This document shows positions 1 to 10,127 of a stretch of 32,612 nt of DNA, one piece after another. Location of the stretch: contig MEDW01000018.1 in the NCBI GenBank assembly GCA_001724215.1, forward strand, positions 1 through 32,612. The letters are read 5' to 3'. The notes under the pieces are model-generated. The model was not told where the DNA came from. It saw nothing but the letters and a program-made list of their open reading frames with translations, and made no database searches. Position 1 is the stretch's first letter; the number at the start of each line of letters is the position of its first letter. The stretch comes from Erythrobacter sp. SCN 62-14 (GTDB lineage: Bacteria; Pseudomonadota; Alphaproteobacteria; Sphingomonadales; Sphingomonadaceae). Made by a program: the position numbers and the translations under genes.

Positions 1-688
1 CCACCACGTTCCAGCGGTCCATCTGCGCCTGATTGATCGCCTGTGTGCCGTGATAGAGCCCCGATGTGTCGCCAAGGCCCACGGTGTTGCTGGTCGCAAA
101 CAGGCGGAACCACGGGCTTGGCGTGATAACGCGGTTCTGATCGAGCAGCGTCAAGCGCCCGTCAAATTCCAGCACGCGCTGGATCACGAACATCACATCA
201 GGCCGCCCTGCGTCATATTCGTCAAAGGTCAGCGCCACCGGATGTTGCAGCGCCCAGGGCAAGATACCTTCCTTGAATTCAGTGACTTGCAAGCCATCCT
301 TCAGCACAATCGCATCGCGCCCGACCAGATCGATGCGGCTGATATGCGCATCCAGATTGACGCGGATCGAGGGCCAGTTGAGGCGCGCTGCGACCTGTTC
401 GATATGCGTCGATTTGCCAGTGCCGTGATAGCCCTGCACCATCACCCGGCGATTATGGGCAAAGCCAGCCAGGATCGCCAGAGTGGTGTCGTGATCGAAC
501 ACATAGCTGGAATCGAGTTCCGGCACGTGTTCGCTCGCTTGCGAAAAAGCGGGCACTTGCCAATCGACATCAATGCCGAAGGTCTCGCGCACATCGATGG
601 TGGTGTCAGGCGCAGCTGGCATGGCCTTGTCGCCGGCGAATTCTTTGCGGATTGGTGAGTTCATTGCGCTGGAACGGTTAGAGGGCAT
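1..688 (-). CDS. cobS: Cobaltochelatase CobS-like AAA+ ATPase, N-terminal part (runs off the left edge)
   Basis: Reverse-strand translation reads ...FGIDVDWQVPAFSQASEHVPELDSSYVFDHDTTLAILAGFAHNRRVMVQGYHGTGKSTHIEQVAARLNWPSIRVNLDAHISRIDLVGRDAIVLKDGLQVTEFKEGILPWALQHPVALTFDEYDAGRPDVMFVIQRVLE; Walker A GYHGTGKS and the CobS-type context. Alternative start at 664. Confidence 0.9.
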   Translation of the reverse strand, partial: MPSNRSSAMNSPIRKEFAGDKAMPAAPDTTIDVRETFGIDVDWQVPAFSQASEHVPELDSSYVFDHDTTLAILAGFAHNRRVMVQGYHGTGKSTHIEQVAARLNWPSIRVNLDAHISRIDLVGRDAIVLKDGLQVTEFKEGILPWALQHPVALTFDEYDAGRPDVMFVIQRVLEFDGRLTLLDQNRVITPSPWFRLFATSNTVGLGDTSGLYHGTQAINQAQMDRWNVV

Positions 689-781
689 GAACGATCCTCG
701 CAAGGTGTGCCGTTACGGAAAAGTGCTCGCATTATTATGAGGGCGCTTTCGGTGCACCGCGATTGCCCTATAATGCGCCCC

Positions 782-1666
782 ATGGCGGACCCGATTGAAT
801 CCCTGCGATTGCGGCTGGTTAACAGGGTGCGCGGCGTGTTCAACGACACCGCAAGCGGTCAGGCCCCGGTTCCGCCTTCGGATGAGGCTTTGTTCGAGCG
901 CGATTCGCCGATCCGCCTGGTGCACGCCGATCTGGTGGGCATGATGAGCGGCGGGATCAGGGCGCTGCTGCTCCAGATGCTCCACCCCCACGCGCTGCAA
1001 GGCGTGCTTGATCATTCCAATTTCCGTGAGGATATGCACGGGCGCTTGCGGCGCACCGCGCGCTTTATCGCCACCACCACCTTTGCCCACCGCGACGAAG
1101 CGATGAAGGCGATCGACAGGGTCAACCGAATTCATGCCCGCGTCGGCGGGACTTTGCCCGATGGCAGCGCCTATTCCGCGACCAATCCGCGCACGCTGGC
1201 TTGGGTTCATGTTACTGAAGCGCAAAGCTTTCTGGCCGGATATCTGCGCCATGTCCGCCCCGATATGCCGGGCCACGAACAGGATGAATATTACCGCCAG
1301 TTTGCCATCATCGCGCGCGCTTTGGGAGCAGACCCGGTGCCCGAAACCCGCCGCGAGGCCGAGGCGATTTTCCGCGAATTGCGCGCCGATTTGAAAGCGT
1401 CTCCCGCCGCGCGCGAGGTGGCACAACTTGTTTTAAATCAACGCCCTAAAGGCACGCCGCCGGGCTTGCAGACGATGCTGGGTGCGGATGCTGTTGCCAT
1501 GTTGCCGCCTTTTGCCCGCGCGATGCTGGGGCTTGCGCACCCCGGCCTTGTTGCCATGCCGGCGCGGGCGGCAACATGGGGCATGGGGCGCACCTTGCGC
1601 TGGGCGTTCCGGCAAGATGGTGGCCGCCAAAATGGTGAGGCGCGGGCCAGCGCTAAAGACGCTTAA
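782..1666 (+). CDS. Oxygenase MpaB family protein (DUF2236)
   Basis: Translation MADPIESLRLRLVNRVRGVFND...SPIRLVHADLVGMMSGGIRALLLQMLHPHALQGVLDHSNF...FIATTTFAHRDEA resembles DUF2236. The ORF can extend to 707, but the family-like start is at 782. Confidence 0.85.
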   Translation: MADPIESLRLRLVNRVRGVFNDTASGQAPVPPSDEALFERDSPIRLVHADLVGMMSGGIRALLLQMLHPHALQGVLDHSNFREDMHGRLRRTARFIATTTFAHRDEAMKAIDRVNRIHARVGGTLPDGSAYSATNPRTLAWVHVTEAQSFLAGYLRHVRPDMPGHEQDEYYRQFAIIARALGADPVPETRREAEAIFRELRADLKASPAAREVAQLVLNQRPKGTPPGLQTMLGADAVAMLPPFARAMLGLAHPGLVAMPARAATWGMGRTLRWAFRQDGGRQNGEARASAKDA

Positions 1667-1720
1667 TGGCTGCTAATCAGCGTTAATTGCGCGCCAATCA
1701 CTTGTCGCGAAGGACAGACC

Positions 1721-2356
1721 ATGGCCGAATTCACTTTTTACACTGTCGCGATGAGCCGCGGACAGATTTCGCGCTGGGCCTTGCATGAAGCGGGCGCAGA
1801 TTACGATCATGTGATGATGGATTGGGACAGCCGCCCCGCCAGTTTCCAATCCATCAACCCGATGAACAAGGTGCCCGCCCTCGTCCACCACACACCCGCA
1901 GGCGATCACATCATCACCGAATGCGCGGCGATCAATCACTACCTTGCCGAAACCCACCCGGACAAAGGCCTGCTGCCTGAGCCTCACGAAAAAGCCGCCT
2001 ATTTCCGCTGGCTGTTTTTTGCCGCAGGGCCATTGGAACAGGCGGTGATGGCACAGATGCTCGGGTGGGAATTGCCCGAGGGCAAGGGATCGACCGCAGG
2101 CTTTGGCAGTCTCGAATTGACGCTGGCCGCGCTGGAGGGCTGGCTTTCGCAAAATGACTTTATCGCAGGGGCGCGCTTTACCATGGCCGATACCTATGTC
2201 GGCAGCCAATTCGTGTGGGGCCTCAGGTTCGGGACAATCCCCGAAAGCCCGGCGTTCAAGGCCTATGCCGCGCGGGTCACTGATCGGCCTGCCTACCGCG
2301 AAGCCAATGCGATTGATGCCGCGATTATCAAGGCGAACAAAGCCGGCAAAGCTTAG
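1721..2356 (+). CDS. Glutathione S-transferase family protein
   Basis: Thioredoxin-fold N-terminus (FYTVAMSRGQISRWALHEAGADY...NPMNKVPALVHH) and helical GST C-domain (FIAGARFTMADTYVGSQ). Confidence 0.9.
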   Translation: MAEFTFYTVAMSRGQISRWALHEAGADYDHVMMDWDSRPASFQSINPMNKVPALVHHTPAGDHIITECAAINHYLAETHPDKGLLPEPHEKAAYFRWLFFAAGPLEQAVMAQMLGWELPEGKGSTAGFGSLELTLAALEGWLSQNDFIAGARFTMADTYVGSQFVWGLRFGTIPESPAFKAYAARVTDRPAYREANAIDAAIIKANKAGKA

Positions 2357-2413
2357 ACCTGCGCGGGCTTAGGCTTTGCTTTTCTGGCCGCGCCAGCTTG
2401 GCTGGAAAGCTCA

Positions 2414-3010
2414 TCAACTAAGCGCGGCGCTGTTGCGCAAAAGCTGGTAGGCTTCGACCACTTCGCCAAGCTGCGCCTCGTGCCGGCGGTCCCCGCCATT
2501 GCGATCGGGGTGATAGCGCCGCACCAGTTCGGAATAGCGCCGCCGCAGCCGCGCGCGGTCGGTGTCGCTCCCCAGCCCCATCACCTCCAGCGCGCGCGCT
2601 TCGTCAGGGGAAAAGCGCGCCGCAGCAGCGCTTGCGCGTGCATGGCCTGCCGCGCGCGCCTTGATCCCGCGGGCCCGCGCCGCAATCGCATCCAAGGGAT
2701 CGGCAAAATCGGCCCAGCGCGGCACGCCATCAACGCCTGCATTAGGCCGGAACGCGCGCGTTTCGCTCTGCCAGCCGGCAATGGGCGACTGCGCAGCGAT
2801 AATTTCCTCAGCGCTCATCCCTTCAAACCAATCATAGCCTGCGTTGAATTCGCGCACATGTTCAAGGCAGAACCAACGCCATTCGCCCGGCCCGTCAAAG
2901 CCGTGGGGCCGCCTGCCCGGCGCACGAAATTCACCGGGCCGCGTGCAGCCGGGCGCCTCGCACAGGCGGTCTGCCGTTTCATAACGGCCATGAAAGCGGG
3001 GCTTTGTCAT
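2414..3010 (-). CDS. J domain-containing (DnaJ-like) protein
   Basis: C-terminal J domain with HPD: LEVMGLGSDTDRARLRRRYSELVRRYHPDRNGGDRRHEAQLGEVVEAYQLLR. Start at MTKPRFHGRYE (3010), not the longer ORF start. Confidence 0.9.
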   Translation of the reverse strand: MTKPRFHGRYETADRLCEAPGCTRPGEFRAPGRRPHGFDGPGEWRWFCLEHVREFNAGYDWFEGMSAEEIIAAQSPIAGWQSETRAFRPNAGVDGVPRWADFADPLDAIAARARGIKARAAGHARASAAAARFSPDEARALEVMGLGSDTDRARLRRRYSELVRRYHPDRNGGDRRHEAQLGEVVEAYQLLRNSAALS

Positions 3011-3094
3011 AAAGCGCTTGAGAATGGCGACCTGCTCCCCAAATTCCAAGGGCGAAAAACGAAACCCCGGTTGCTTTGAAGGAAACCCGACGCG

Positions 3095-3367
3095 ATGCCC
3101 GCCACCATGGCCGAACACATGCATGATCTGCTCACCGCAGCCTTTGCCCCGACCCGCCTCAATATCATCAACGACAGCGCCAAGCACTCGGGCCACATGG
3201 GCGATGATGGTTCGGGCGAATCGCATTTCACCATTGAGATCGAGGCCGCCGCCTTTGCGCCGATGAACCGCCTCGCCCGCCAGCGCGCGGTGATCGCAGC
3301 GCTCGGCGATATTGTCGGCCAGCGCGTCCATGCTGTCGCGATCAAGGCAAGCACGCCTGCCGAATGA
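3095..3367 (+). CDS. bolA: BolA family protein
   Basis: LNIINDSAKHSGHMGDDGSGESHFTIEIEAAAFAPMNRLARQRAVIAALGDIVGQRVHAVAIKA; divergent from the J-domain gene. Confidence 0.9.
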   Translation: MPATMAEHMHDLLTAAFAPTRLNIINDSAKHSGHMGDDGSGESHFTIEIEAAAFAPMNRLARQRAVIAALGDIVGQRVHAVAIKASTPAE

Positions 3368-3816
3368 GCCTTAACCCCAATCTGCGCCTGCGCCGCGCGG
3401 CGCGCATCATCGTGCTCGATCCGCAAGGCCGCGTGCTGATGTTCCGTTACGATGTGCCGGGACGCGCGCCGTTCTGGGTGACGGCGGGCGGCGAGTGCGA
3501 AGAGGGCGAGACTTTCGATGATGCCGCCCGGCGCGAATTGCTCGAAGAAACCGGCATCATCGCAGACCCCGGCCACCAGATCGCCCGGCTGACGCCCGAA
3601 TTCATCACAGTCGAAGGCGAGCCGGTTCAGGCCGATGAACGCTTCTACCTCGTGCGCGTGGCCGAGGCGCGCGTCGACACATCACGGCACACCGCGCTCG
3701 AACAACAGCTCATGACGCAGCACCGCTGGTTCACCCGCGCAGAGCTTGCCAAGTGGCCCGAAGCGGTGTTTCCTGCCAACATCATCCAGATGATCGAGGA
3801 AGCAGGCCGCCGATGA
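3364..3816 (+). CDS. NUDIX hydrolase
   Basis: Nudix box GGECEEGETFDDAARRELLEETGI; ATGA overlap with bolA. Confidence 0.93.
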   Translation: MSLNPNLRLRRAARIIVLDPQGRVLMFRYDVPGRAPFWVTAGGECEEGETFDDAARRELLEETGIIADPGHQIARLTPEFITVEGEPVQADERFYLVRVAEARVDTSRHTALEQQLMTQHRWFTRAELAKWPEAVFPANIIQMIEEAGRR

Positions 3817-4703
3817 TGACCGAGACCATCACCCCTGTCACCCATGATCTGGGCGCGTTTCAGGTGCGCCGCGTGCTGCCGTCCAAGGCGCGCACCATGG
3901 TGGGCCCGTTCATCTTCGTCGACCAGTTCGGCCCTGCCAGCCTGACCGGCGATGGCATGGGCGTGCGCCCGCACCCGCATATCAACCTTGCCACGGTGAC
4001 ATGGCTGTTCGACGGGGCGATTGACCACCGCGACAGTCTGGGCAGCTATGCCACGATCCGCCCGGGACAGGTCAATCTGATGACGGCGGGCAGCGGCATC
4101 GTCCATTCCGAACGCAGCCCTAGGCAAGAACTCGCCACCAATCCCGGCATGTTCGGGATGCAGACATGGCTGGCCCTTCCTGATGGTCAGGAGGAAATCG
4201 CGCCCGCATTCGAAGCCGTCACCGATCTCCCCTTGATCGAGGCGAGCGGAGCCAAGGCATGGGTGATCATGGGCGAATTGTGGGGCGCGAAAGCCGCCAC
4301 CACCACCTATGCCCACACCATTTATGCCGAAATCCTGCTGGATGCAGGCGGCACGATCCCGCTTGATGTGAGCGCCGATGAACGCGCCGTTATGCTGGTC
4401 AATGGCGATGCCAGCGTGGATGGCGCGCCGCTCACCCAATATGAACTCGCCGTGCTGGCTCCCGGCAAGGCGATGATGCTGGCCAGCCAGAACGGCGCGC
4501 GGGTGATGCTGTTGGGCGGCGAGGCTTTCACCAGCCCGCGCCATGTCTATTGGAACTTTGTCAGCTCGCGCAAGGAACGCATCGAGCAGGCCAAAGAAGA
4601 TTGGGCGGCAGGCCGTTTCCCGATTGTGCCGGGCGACACCCACGAATTTATCCCCTTGCCTGACAGGGCAAATCAGGCCAGCCATCCCCCCAAGGCTGAC
4701 TAG
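3813..4703 (+). CDS. Pirin family protein
   Basis: VRRVLPSKARTMVGPFIFVDQFGP...GVRPHPHINLATVTWLFDGAIDHRDSLG...GSGIVHSERSP is a pirin cupin signature. Confidence 0.93.
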   Translation: MMTETITPVTHDLGAFQVRRVLPSKARTMVGPFIFVDQFGPASLTGDGMGVRPHPHINLATVTWLFDGAIDHRDSLGSYATIRPGQVNLMTAGSGIVHSERSPRQELATNPGMFGMQTWLALPDGQEEIAPAFEAVTDLPLIEASGAKAWVIMGELWGAKAATTTYAHTIYAEILLDAGGTIPLDVSADERAVMLVNGDASVDGAPLTQYELAVLAPGKAMMLASQNGARVMLLGGEAFTSPRHVYWNFVSSRKERIEQAKEDWAAGRFPIVPGDTHEFIPLPDRANQASHPPKAD

Positions 4704-4724
4704 GCAGCCAAAAGGGAGAGAGTT

Positions 4725-5537
4725 ATGGACTATGCAGGCAAGGTGGCGTGGATCACCGGCGCCTCATCGGGGATTGGCGCGGCGCTGGCGCGGGAATTGG
4801 CCGCGCGCGGGAGCCATGTGGTGCTGTCGGGCCGCGACGAAGCGCGGCTGGCCGAAGTTGCCGCCGACTGCGGCGAGGCTTTGATCCTGCCTTTCGATGT
4901 GCGCGATGATGCCGCGCTGGCTGAGGCAAGCGCCAAGGCGATTGCGTGGAAAGGCGGTGTCGACATCGCCTTTGCCAATGCCGGCGTCTCGCAGCGCAGC
5001 CGCGCGCTCAAAACCGATATGCAAGTCTATCGCGATATTATCGACATTGATCTCACTGCCCAGATTGCGTTCTCGCAAGGGCTGATCGGCCACATGGCGG
5101 CACGCGGTTCCGGCGCGCTTGGCTTTATTTCCTCGATTGCGGGCAAGGTCGGGGTGCCGATGCGCACCGCCTACTCAGCCGCCAAGTTCGGCCTTGCAGG
5201 CTATGCCGATGCGCTGCGCGCGGAACTGTCCCAAAGCGGAGTTGCCGTCCACACTATCTATCCGGGCTCAGTCGCCACCGGCGTTTCCAGAAACGCGCTC
5301 ACCGCCGATGGCACGCGGCGCGGCAAGTCCGATCCCGCGATCGACAACGGCATTCCCGCCGATGTGGCTGCCAAGGCGATGCTTGATGCCATTGCCAAGG
5401 GCACACGCGAGATCATCGTGGCCGAAGGCGGCGAACTTGCCATGGGCGAGGCGCGGCGCACGCCCGATGCGCTATTTGATCAGGTCGCAGGCATGGTTGC
5501 CAAAGGTTACATGGAAAAGCTGGAGGCCGCCGAATGA
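4725..5537 (+). CDS. SDR family NAD(P)-dependent oxidoreductase
   Basis: TGASSGIGAALA Rossmann motif, NAGVSQRS, catalytic S...YSAAKFG. Confidence 0.93.
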   Translation: MDYAGKVAWITGASSGIGAALARELAARGSHVVLSGRDEARLAEVAADCGEALILPFDVRDDAALAEASAKAIAWKGGVDIAFANAGVSQRSRALKTDMQVYRDIIDIDLTAQIAFSQGLIGHMAARGSGALGFISSIAGKVGVPMRTAYSAAKFGLAGYADALRAELSQSGVAVHTIYPGSVATGVSRNALTADGTRRGKSDPAIDNGIPADVAAKAMLDAIAKGTREIIVAEGGELAMGEARRTPDALFDQVAGMVAKGYMEKLEAAE

Positions 5538-6430
5538 GCCGGTTTGAACAAAAGCGCGTGGCGCTGGCCAATGGGATTCATCTGGATGTGGTCGACGAAG
5601 GTCCCACTGATGCGCCGGCGCTGATTTTCCTCCACGGTTTTCCCGAAAGCCACCGCACTTGGCGCCACCAGATCGCGCATTTCCGGGATCGCTACCGCTG
5701 CATCGCGCCCGATCAGCGGGGCTATCGTGGCTCGTCGAAACCGCAAGCGGTCGAGGCCTACACGCCTGACAAGCTGATCGGCGATGTGTTCCTGCTGGCC
5801 GATGCGCTCGCCATCCCAAACTTCACGATTGTCGGGCACGACTGGGGCGGCGCGATTGCCTGGGGCGTGGCGCTGGCCGGGCAGCACGCGCGCGTGTCGC
5901 GTGCGGTGATCGCCAATGCGCCGCACCCGGCGGTGTTCCAGCGCCTGCTCTACACCAATCCGGTCCAGCGCGAGGCAAGCCAGTATATCCGCGGCTTTCG
6001 CGACACAGCCAATGATGCGCTGGTGAAAGATCAGGGGCTGACCGCCTTGCTGCTGAAAGAGGTCAACTGGGATCGCCCGTCTGCGATGGAGCCCGAGGAA
6101 CGCGACGCGCTGCTCCTCGATTGGCAAAACCGCGATGCAGCTTTCGGAATGCTCAATTACTACCGCGCCAGCCCGATTGATGTGCCCACCATGGATGCGC
6201 CCTTTGAAATCCCGCAAGGCTGGACGCCGCCAGCTCTCCCCAAGCTGACGATCCCCACGCTGGTGATCTGGGCCATGGATGATCTTGCCCTGCCGCCGGA
6301 AAATATCGAAGGGCTGGAACACATCATCGACCCGCTGACAATCGAGCGCGTGCCCGATTGCGGCCACTTCGTCCCGTGGGAAGCGCCGGACAAGGTGAAC
6401 GCTGCGATGGACGCTTTTCTGGGGCGTTAG
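5534..6430 (+). CDS. Alpha/beta hydrolase, epoxide hydrolase-like
   Basis: LHGFPESHRTWRHQIAHF, VGHDWGGAIAW nucleophile elbow, C-terminal CGHFVPWEAPDKVN. Overlaps the SDR stop. Confidence 0.92.
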   Translation: MSRFEQKRVALANGIHLDVVDEGPTDAPALIFLHGFPESHRTWRHQIAHFRDRYRCIAPDQRGYRGSSKPQAVEAYTPDKLIGDVFLLADALAIPNFTIVGHDWGGAIAWGVALAGQHARVSRAVIANAPHPAVFQRLLYTNPVQREASQYIRGFRDTANDALVKDQGLTALLLKEVNWDRPSAMEPEERDALLLDWQNRDAAFGMLNYYRASPIDVPTMDAPFEIPQGWTPPALPKLTIPTLVIWAMDDLALPPENIEGLEHIIDPLTIERVPDCGHFVPWEAPDKVNAAMDAFLGR

Positions 6431-6436
6431 AGTGTT

Positions 6437-6547
6437 CGGACCACCCGCCTGACTGCTGCGTTTTCTGACCCGCCCGGCCGCCATAGCATCATCGGATGAT
6501 TGGGGGCCGGGTCAGGGCAATGGCAAAGCGGTGTGCGGGGTGGTCTG
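6437..6547. repeat. Nested inverted repeat upstream of hisG (possible structured leader or ncRNA)
   Basis: CGGACCACCC (6437-6446) pairs with GGGTGGTCTG (6538-6547); CTGACCC (6465-6471) with GGGTCAG (6509-6515); ATCAT (6488-6492) with ATGAT (6496-6500). Confidence 0.6.
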
Positions 6548-6601
6548 AGCGCTACACAAGAGTTGCGGACTTTCCCCCCAGCCCCTAAGTGGCGCTGGCC
6601 T

Positions 6602-7264
6602 ATGACCGACCAATTGACCTTTGCCATTCCCAAGGGGCGCATTCTCGATGAAGCGCTGCCCGTGATGGCGCGCGCCGGGATTGAGCCCGACGCAGAGTTC
6701 CACGACCCCAAAAGCCGCGCGCTCACCTTCGGCACGAACCGCGCGGATATGCGCCTGATCCGCGTGCGCGCCTTTGATGTGGCGACATTCGTCGCCCATG
6801 GCGCAGCGCAGATCGGCATTGTCGGATCGGACGTGATCGAGGAATTTGACTATTCCGACCTCTACGCTCCGGTGGATCTCGGCATTGGTCATTGCCGCTT
6901 GTCAGTGGCGCGGCTGGCGAGTGATCCGGGCGCAGATGCGCTGCAAAGCCACCTGCGCGTCGCCACCAAATACCCTCACCTCACCCGCCGCCATTTCGAA
7001 GCGCGCGGCGTGCAGGCCGAATGTGTGAAATTGAACGGCGCGATGGAACTGGCGCCGTCGCTTGGCCTTGCGCGGTTGATTGTTGATCTCGTTTCAACCG
7101 GCAAGACGCTCAAGGAAAATGGGCTGGTCGAAACCGACCGCATGCTCGACATTTCCGCGCGGCTGATCGTCAATCGTGCGGCACTCAAAACCGATCCGCG
7201 CGTTGCCGATCTGGTCGCGGCGTTCCGCCGCGATGCCGAAGCCCGTACGAAAGCCGCCGCATGA
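6602..7264 (+). CDS. hisG: ATP phosphoribosyltransferase, short form
   Basis: [29 protein letters not shown]...[28 protein letters not shown]...[25 protein letters not shown]. Confidence 0.95.
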   Translation: MTDQLTFAIPKGRILDEALPVMARAGIEPDAEFHDPKSRALTFGTNRADMRLIRVRAFDVATFVAHGAAQIGIVGSDVIEEFDYSDLYAPVDLGIGHCRLSVARLASDPGADALQSHLRVATKYPHLTRRHFEARGVQAECVKLNGAMELAPSLGLARLIVDLVSTGKTLKENGLVETDRMLDISARLIVNRAALKTDPRVADLVAAFRRDAEARTKAAA

Positions 7265-8556
7265 TCCCGATCCTTTACGCCAACCAGCCCGATTTCGAGG
7301 CCAAGTTCGCGCGTCTTGTCGAGGCTCGCCGCGAGACGGACAGCAATGTGACAGGGCAGGTCACTTCGATCCTCCACTCGGTCAAAACGCGCGGCGATGC
7401 GGCACTGGTGGAGTTTACCCAGCGGTTTGATGGCTATGGTTTGGCCAGCGATGCCGACTGGCAGATACCGCTCGATGACTGCGCGCGCGCCTATGCCGAA
7501 TTGCCGGAGGACTTGCGCGAGGCCTTGGATCTCGCCGCGGCCCGCATCCGCGCCTATCACGAAGCACAGCTGCCTGAAAACCGCGACTATGTCGACGCAA
7601 GCGGCGTGCGATTGGGAGCGATCTGGCGGGCGGTGGATGCAGCCGGGCTTTATGTTCCGGGCGGGCGCGCAGCCTACCCGTCGAGCCTGCTTATGAATGC
7701 CATTCCGGCACGGGTTGCAGGCGTTAAGCGCCTTGTTGTCACCACGCCCACGCCCAAGGGCGCAGCCAATCCGCTGGTGCTGGCCGCCGCGCACATCGCA
7801 GGCGTTGATGAAATCTGGCGCATTGGCGGTGCGCAAGCCGTGGCCGCGCTCGCCTATGGGACGGAGCGCATCCGGCCTGTCGATGTCATCACCGGCCCCG
7901 GCAATGCCTGGGTGGCCGAGGCCAAAAGGCAATTGTTCGGCGTTGTCGGTATCGACATGGTGGCAGGCCCATCGGAAATCCTTGTGATTGCAGACAGCAA
8001 GAACGATCCCGACTGGATTGCGGCGGACTTGCTGTCTCAGGCCGAGCATGATCCGACCTCGCAATCCATTCTCATCACCGATGACGCAGGCTTTGCCGCC
8101 CAGGTCGAAGACCGCGTGGATGTGCAGATCGCCCAGCTTGCCACCGGCAAGACCGCGCGCGCATCGTGGGATGCGCACGGGGTGGTGATCGTGGTGGAAG
8201 ACTTGGCCGCCCAAGCGCCCGCACTGGCCGATCGGCTGGCGGCAGAACACGTTGAACTTGCCGTCGATGATCCTGAGCCCCTGCTGCACGCCATCCGCCA
8301 TGCCGGCAGCGTTTTTCTTGGCCGCATGACGCCCGAGGCCGTGGGCGATTATGTCGCCGGTCCCAACCATGTGCTGCCCACCGGCCGCCGCGCGCGCTTT
8401 TCCAGCGGGCTTTCGGTGCTCGACTTCATGAAGCGCACCAGTTTCCTTGGCCTTGATGAGGCTTCCTTTGGCGCGATTGGTCCGGCGGCCGCGCGCCTTG
8501 CCCATGCCGAAGGCCTGCCCGCGCACGCCAAATCGGTCGAATTGAGATTGAAATGA
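7261..8556 (+). CDS. hisD: Histidinol dehydrogenase
   Basis: [24 protein letters not shown]..., [63 protein letters not shown]. Confidence 0.97.
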   Translation: MIPILYANQPDFEAKFARLVEARRETDSNVTGQVTSILHSVKTRGDAALVEFTQRFDGYGLASDADWQIPLDDCARAYAELPEDLREALDLAAARIRAYHEAQLPENRDYVDASGVRLGAIWRAVDAAGLYVPGGRAAYPSSLLMNAIPARVAGVKRLVVTTPTPKGAANPLVLAAAHIAGVDEIWRIGGAQAVAALAYGTERIRPVDVITGPGNAWVAEAKRQLFGVVGIDMVAGPSEILVIADSKNDPDWIAADLLSQAEHDPTSQSILITDDAGFAAQVEDRVDVQIAQLATGKTARASWDAHGVVIVVEDLAAQAPALADRLAAEHVELAVDDPEPLLHAIRHAGSVFLGRMTPEAVGDYVAGPNHVLPTGRRARFSSGLSVLDFMKRTSFLGLDEASFGAIGPAAARLAHAEGLPAHAKSVELRLK

Positions 8557-9035
8557 ACCACGCCCCAAAATCAAGCCAGCGGTCTTTGGCCCGCTCTGCC
8601 GCGCGTCTCGCCGCTGTTCAGGCGCTTTACCAGATGCAGATGGAAAAGACCGCGCTGGCCAAGCTTCTCGATGAATTCCACCAACACCGCTTGGGCCGCG
8701 CAGTCGATGACGAAGGCGAGGATGAGCCCGTCTACGCCGAAGCCGAGGTTGCCTTTTTCGATGATGTGGTGCGCGGAGTGGCGGCGCGGGTCGAGGAAAT
8801 CGACGCGCTGATCGCCTCGAAACTCGCCGCCGGATGGACCACCGCCCGGCTTGATAAGACCATGCTGCAAGTGCTGCGCGCAGGGACTTACGAATTGCTG
8901 GCGCGCGCCGATATCCCTGTGGCGGTGGCGATCAACGAATATGTCGAGGTCGCCAAGGCGTTTTTCGACGACACCGAAGCGCGGTTTGTCAACGGCGTGC
9001 TCGATGCGGTTGCAAAGGATGCCCGCACCGCCTGA
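8553..9035 (+). CDS. nusB: Transcription antitermination factor NusB
   Basis: ARLAAVQALYQMQM...LRAGTYELLARADIPVAVAINEYVEVAKAFFDDTEARFVNGVLDAVA. Confidence 0.95.
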   Translation: MNHAPKSSQRSLARSAARLAAVQALYQMQMEKTALAKLLDEFHQHRLGRAVDDEGEDEPVYAEAEVAFFDDVVRGVAARVEEIDALIASKLAAGWTTARLDKTMLQVLRAGTYELLARADIPVAVAINEYVEVAKAFFDDTEARFVNGVLDAVAKDARTA

Positions 9036-9113
9036 AAAGCACAATCAGGGTGACATGAAGCGGCCGCCTGTGCACAGGGTGTGGCTCTGGACCATCGCTC
9101 AGACTGGGACCTC

Positions 9114-9971
9114 GTGAACGAATCGCAATTTATCTCAGCCCTCAAAGCGCTGCCGCTCCATCCCGGTGCGCGCGGCCTGATGGATGATTGTGCGGTCATC
9201 AAAGTGGGAACCCAGAGCCTCATCATCACCACCGACATGATGGCCGAGGACACGCATTTCATGCCTGATGCCGACATGGCTGACGTGGCATGGAAGCTGG
9301 TGACGATGAATCTGTCGGATCTGGCATCGAAGGGAGCGGCCCCGATCGGGCTGCTGCTTGGCCATTCGCTCGGCCGGGATGATGCACGCTTTCTGGAAGG
9401 GCTGAACGAGGCGCTCACTGCCTTTGGTGTGCGGCTGCTGGGCGGCGACACGATTGCCGCAACGGGTGCAACCACCTTGAGCATGACGGCAATTGGCCGG
9501 GCAACCCATCATCCGGTTCCCTCACGCAAAGGGGCAAAGGTGAATGATGTGGTTTATGTCACCGGTGTGCTGGGGCGAGCGATGCTGGGGTTCGAGGGCG
9601 CAGCAGAGCACCTTGACGCTTTCAACCGGCCAAGGGCACGCCTCGACGAAGGCCGCGCGCTGGCGCCGCACGTCACCGCGATGATGGATATTTCCGACGG
9701 GTTGCTGCTTGATTGCTGGCGTCTGGCCGAAGCAGGCGGGGTCACGATCAGTCTCGATCCTGCTGCGATCCCGGTGGCCGATGCTGCCCGGCTCGACGAT
9801 TGCCTGCGTTGGGGTGACGATTATGAATTGCTCTTCACCGCGCCTGCCGATGCTGACTTGCCGGTTGCGGCCCATGCCATCGGAGTGGTGAACGCCCGTG
9901 CGGATACACCGCTGATCTTGGGTCAGACTCCGCTCACCAATCCCCAAAATCTCGGCTATAATCACGGCTGA
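9114..9971 (+). CDS. thiL: Thiamine-phosphate kinase
   Basis: DDCAVIKVGTQSLIITTDMMAEDTHF...VAWKLVTMNLSDLASKGAAPIGLLLG..., LLGGDTIA, MMDISDGLLLD. Start GTG 9114 (or ATG 9081). Confidence 0.93.
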   Translation: MNESQFISALKALPLHPGARGLMDDCAVIKVGTQSLIITTDMMAEDTHFMPDADMADVAWKLVTMNLSDLASKGAAPIGLLLGHSLGRDDARFLEGLNEALTAFGVRLLGGDTIAATGATTLSMTAIGRATHHPVPSRKGAKVNDVVYVTGVLGRAMLGFEGAAEHLDAFNRPRARLDEGRALAPHVTAMMDISDGLLLDCWRLAEAGGVTISLDPAAIPVADAARLDDCLRWGDDYELLFTAPADADLPVAAHAIGVVNARADTPLILGQTPLTNPQNLGYNHG

Positions 9972-10127
9972 ATGGCGCGCGCAGCGATCGGTGCCTTTAC
10001 CGGTCCACGCTGCGCTGTCCCGCTACCGGACAGGGCCAATCGGCGCTGAGGCTTTCTTAATCGCAATGTGTCATGACCAAGCCTGCAACAGGCTCGCGGA
10101 TACTGCGCGCCGAGGGGATAAGCCGCA

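Noticed and set aside
50-658. + strand ORF of 202 aa
   Set aside because: Antisense to the clear cobS reading frame; high-GC shadow ORF.
1663-1687. TTAA...TTAA pair resembling a CtrA site upstream of the GST gene
   Set aside because: Spacing is not the TTAA-N7-TTAA consensus (TTAA-N7-TAAT at best) and overlaps the upstream stop codon; too weak.
3645-4685. - strand ORF of 346 aa
   Set aside because: Antisense shadow of pirin/NUDIX; no recognisable domain.
5507-6484. - strand ORF of 325 aa
   Set aside because: Antisense to the epoxide-hydrolase-like gene; His/Arg-rich composition typical of shadow ORFs.
6500-6601. N-terminal extension of hisG from the 6500 start
   Set aside because: HisG family proteins begin near [13 protein letters not shown]; the extension is leader sequence overlapping the inverted repeat.
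6976-8574. - strand ORF of 532 aa
   Set aside because: Long only because it mirrors hisD; no domain signal and hisD is unambiguous.
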